This document shows, piece after piece, positions 21,105 to 22,836 of a DNA stretch of 22,836 nucleotides. Made by a program: the position numbers and the translations under genes. The notes beneath the pieces are model-generated. The model was given only the letters and a program-made list of their open reading frames with translations, was not told the DNA's origin and did no database searches. The number at the start of each line of letters is the position of its first letter. The first letter of the stretch is position 1. Origin of the DNA: Pelargonium nanum (taxonomy: Eukaryota > Streptophyta > Magnoliopsida > Geraniales > Geraniaceae); contig JAYMTF010001532.1 of NCBI GenBank assembly GCA_036897485.1, positions 1-22,836 of the forward strand, in the 5' to 3' direction.

Positions 21105-22836
21105 CATATGAGAATTTAGTGATGACGTCTGCAACTTGAATTCAAGAATATTACTGGATTTATTCCAAGCCTACCCATTTGTTCAACTAGTATTCTTTCT
21201 TTTCTTTTTCTTTATATAAGGTGACATTACTGATCAATTAATTACAAACACTAATTTAATTTTGTGGTACAATGAAGATATATGATTTGATGAGATAAAT
21301 TTGTTCGGTTGCAATGCAATTGGAACATGGTAATATGCAGCATATGCCACCGCTGGAATATATGAATATCAATGTGTGCTCGAATCTATCATTATATCCT
21401 TTCACATGTTGCTATGGGATCGCATGGGAAGCATATTGTATGTCAAATGTGCTTCTTACTATATTTTTCTCTATGGTTGAGCTCAGTGGCGGACCTAGAA
21501 ATTTCAAAATATGGGGTCAGATTTTTTGTACCACTGTAATTACCTTAAAATATGAAGTCAACTAGTAATAATAAGTATATTTTTCAAGGGTGCATAACTA
21601 TAAAAATTAGAAAATTTTCTTTAAATTGAGGTCAGCGAACCCCACAACCCATTGAGTGGGTCCGCCCCTGGTTGAGCTCTCATATTGCGTCTAAGTTGTT
21701 TTATCGGAGAATATTTAAAAATCAGTTTAAATGAAGACAGAGACAGATCTGGAGATTTTATTATGTGGAAACTAAGTAATTACTGAATGAAAACTTTAAC
21801 TGACTATTCAAACAAAAATCAAAATTCTTGTAAAGTTGGATTTAAAATTTCAACAAATAATATGGGCAATATGCATTTTACTAAAAAGACAAGATATATT
21901 TGAAAGAAGATTTTAGTGGAGACAACTACCCGTACCCATTCCACTAGATCAGTCTCTGAGTAGAGGGGTGGCCTTGATAGATAAGTGGAGTCACCCACAA
22001 ATGGGCCGCCGAAAATGTCATTGGTCTATGGATTTTCTCTCTTCATACGCTAGCCTTTTGGATTAGGTTATCATATTCAAACGTTATTGCTTAATATGTC
22101 ATAACGAGTCTCCAAATAGATTTGGCTCGTATTGTACACCTTCTTTTTATAGACGTCTTGTTGTCATCTCCGCATCTAATATACATTAGTTTGTGAAAGT
22201 ATATTCATTACGAGTAGATTGATTTATCTCATTTTATTATGTTTTAAATTGTATTTTATCACTTGTATTTATTTTTGTAGCTTGTTCAATACGAGAATAC
22301 ATGAGTAAATATCCAACACTTACTAACATCACTTTAACTTTTCTTAAAATAAATTGAAATGTTGATAAAAAATAGGGAAGAGTATTACCAAAACAGATAA
22401 GAATAAAATGTGAAGAATAAAAACATTATAGAAACTAGGAAATATTTGTGGAATATATGCTTAGTCCAGAACCAGTAGTGGAGATTCAACTAATGCACTT
22501 GGCCTGTAGCCTCCATTCCACTTCTCACATGTCCACTTACTGATACCTGTGTATTTTTTTTTCTCTTAATCACTATAACTTTGTGTGTATATAGTTTCTT
22601 CTTTTTTTTACCTTGAACCTGCCACTTTTATTAATTGAAAATAGAAATTACATTGACCCTAAAAAAACTATCATAATCCAAAGCTAGCAAATTAGCATAA
22701 TCATAACCTAATCTAAACATGAAAAAATCCATGACCTCCAACAAAGGATATTTCCTTGAAACGAGCCACTGCTCGGTTTGGCTGGGATTTACCCAGATCC
22801 GCAAGCTGGGGCACTAGGCAAGCCACCCCCCCCCAC
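21105..22836. other. Intergenic region to the right end
   Basis: Upstream DNA of the HAD-phosphatase gene followed by AT-rich sequence. The clear element is the hAT-type MITE at 21484-21670. The last ~200 bases (22640-22836) become GC-richer and end in a C run. On the minus strand they could be the tail of a gene or retroelement lying outside the window, but no reading frame supports either. Confidence 0.5.
21476..21678. mobile_element. hAT-type MITE (187 bp) with 8-bp target-site duplication
   Basis: The element is 21484-21670. The left end is CAGTGGCGGACC and the right end, reverse-complemented, is CAGGGGCGGACC (one mismatch in 12). It is flanked by identical 8-mers GTTGAGCT at 21476-21483 and 21671-21678. 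An 8-bp duplication with CAG-starting short inverted termini is typical of hAT elements. It has no coding capacity, and the perfect duplication suggests fairly recent insertion. Confidence 0.9.

Noticed and set aside
21314-21565. An 83-codon + strand frame near the right end
   Set aside because: It runs into the hAT MITE, has no matching family features and lacks promoter or splice context.
22640-22836. 3' end of a LINE or other gene on the minus strand
   Set aside because: The base composition shifts here, but no frame or motif supports a product and the window ends too soon to judge.

Overview
The window is nuclear DNA of a flowering plant, most likely a eudicot. Genes are split by short AT-rich GT-AG introns, intergenic DNA is AT-rich, small non-autonomous transposons sit between and inside genes, and the proteins match plant-specific families (a POLTERGEIST-type PP2C and plastid proteins with transit peptides). 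The species cannot be named from this sequence. No bacterial-type operon, CRISPR array, tRNA or rRNA gene was seen.

Layout from left to right. (1) 242-2734, +: promoter, leader exon with a 5'UTR intron holding a ~228-bp tandem duplication, then a five-exon gene for a small acidic coiled-coil protein (142 aa) of unknown function. (2) 2735-3991: convergent intergenic region with a 324-bp Mutator-type MITE flanked by a perfect 9-bp target duplication. (3) 3992-9541, -: a complete four-exon POLTERGEIST-like PP2C phosphatase (917 aa, N-myristoylation start). Its last intron holds a palindrome of LTR-retrotransposon ends and primer-binding sites, and a probable spliced leader reaches about 10490. 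(4) 10500-12900: AT-rich intergenic DNA without a recognisable gene. (5) 13207-16369, -: a three-exon plastid START/polyketide-cyclase-like protein (299 aa). Intron 1 is almost entirely a four-copy 150-bp tandem array and intron 2 carries a ~400-bp imperfect hairpin. (6) 16603-18534, +: a seven-exon plastid cyclophilin (266 aa, CYP28-like), divergent from gene 5 across only 233 bp. (7) 19113-21025, -: a seven-exon HAD-family phosphatase (267 aa) of the plant pyrimidine-5'-nucleotidase/SDT1-like group, convergent with the cyclophilin. (8) 21105-22836: intergenic, with a 187-bp hAT-type MITE bounded by a perfect 8-bp target duplication.

The genes do not form a pathway. The only suggestive pairing is the two predicted plastid proteins sharing a short divergent promoter. 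Exon boundaries were placed by hand. For every gene all exons join in phase with GT-AG introns to give an uninterrupted protein. I found no new multi-gene system; the notable material is repeat structure inside introns.
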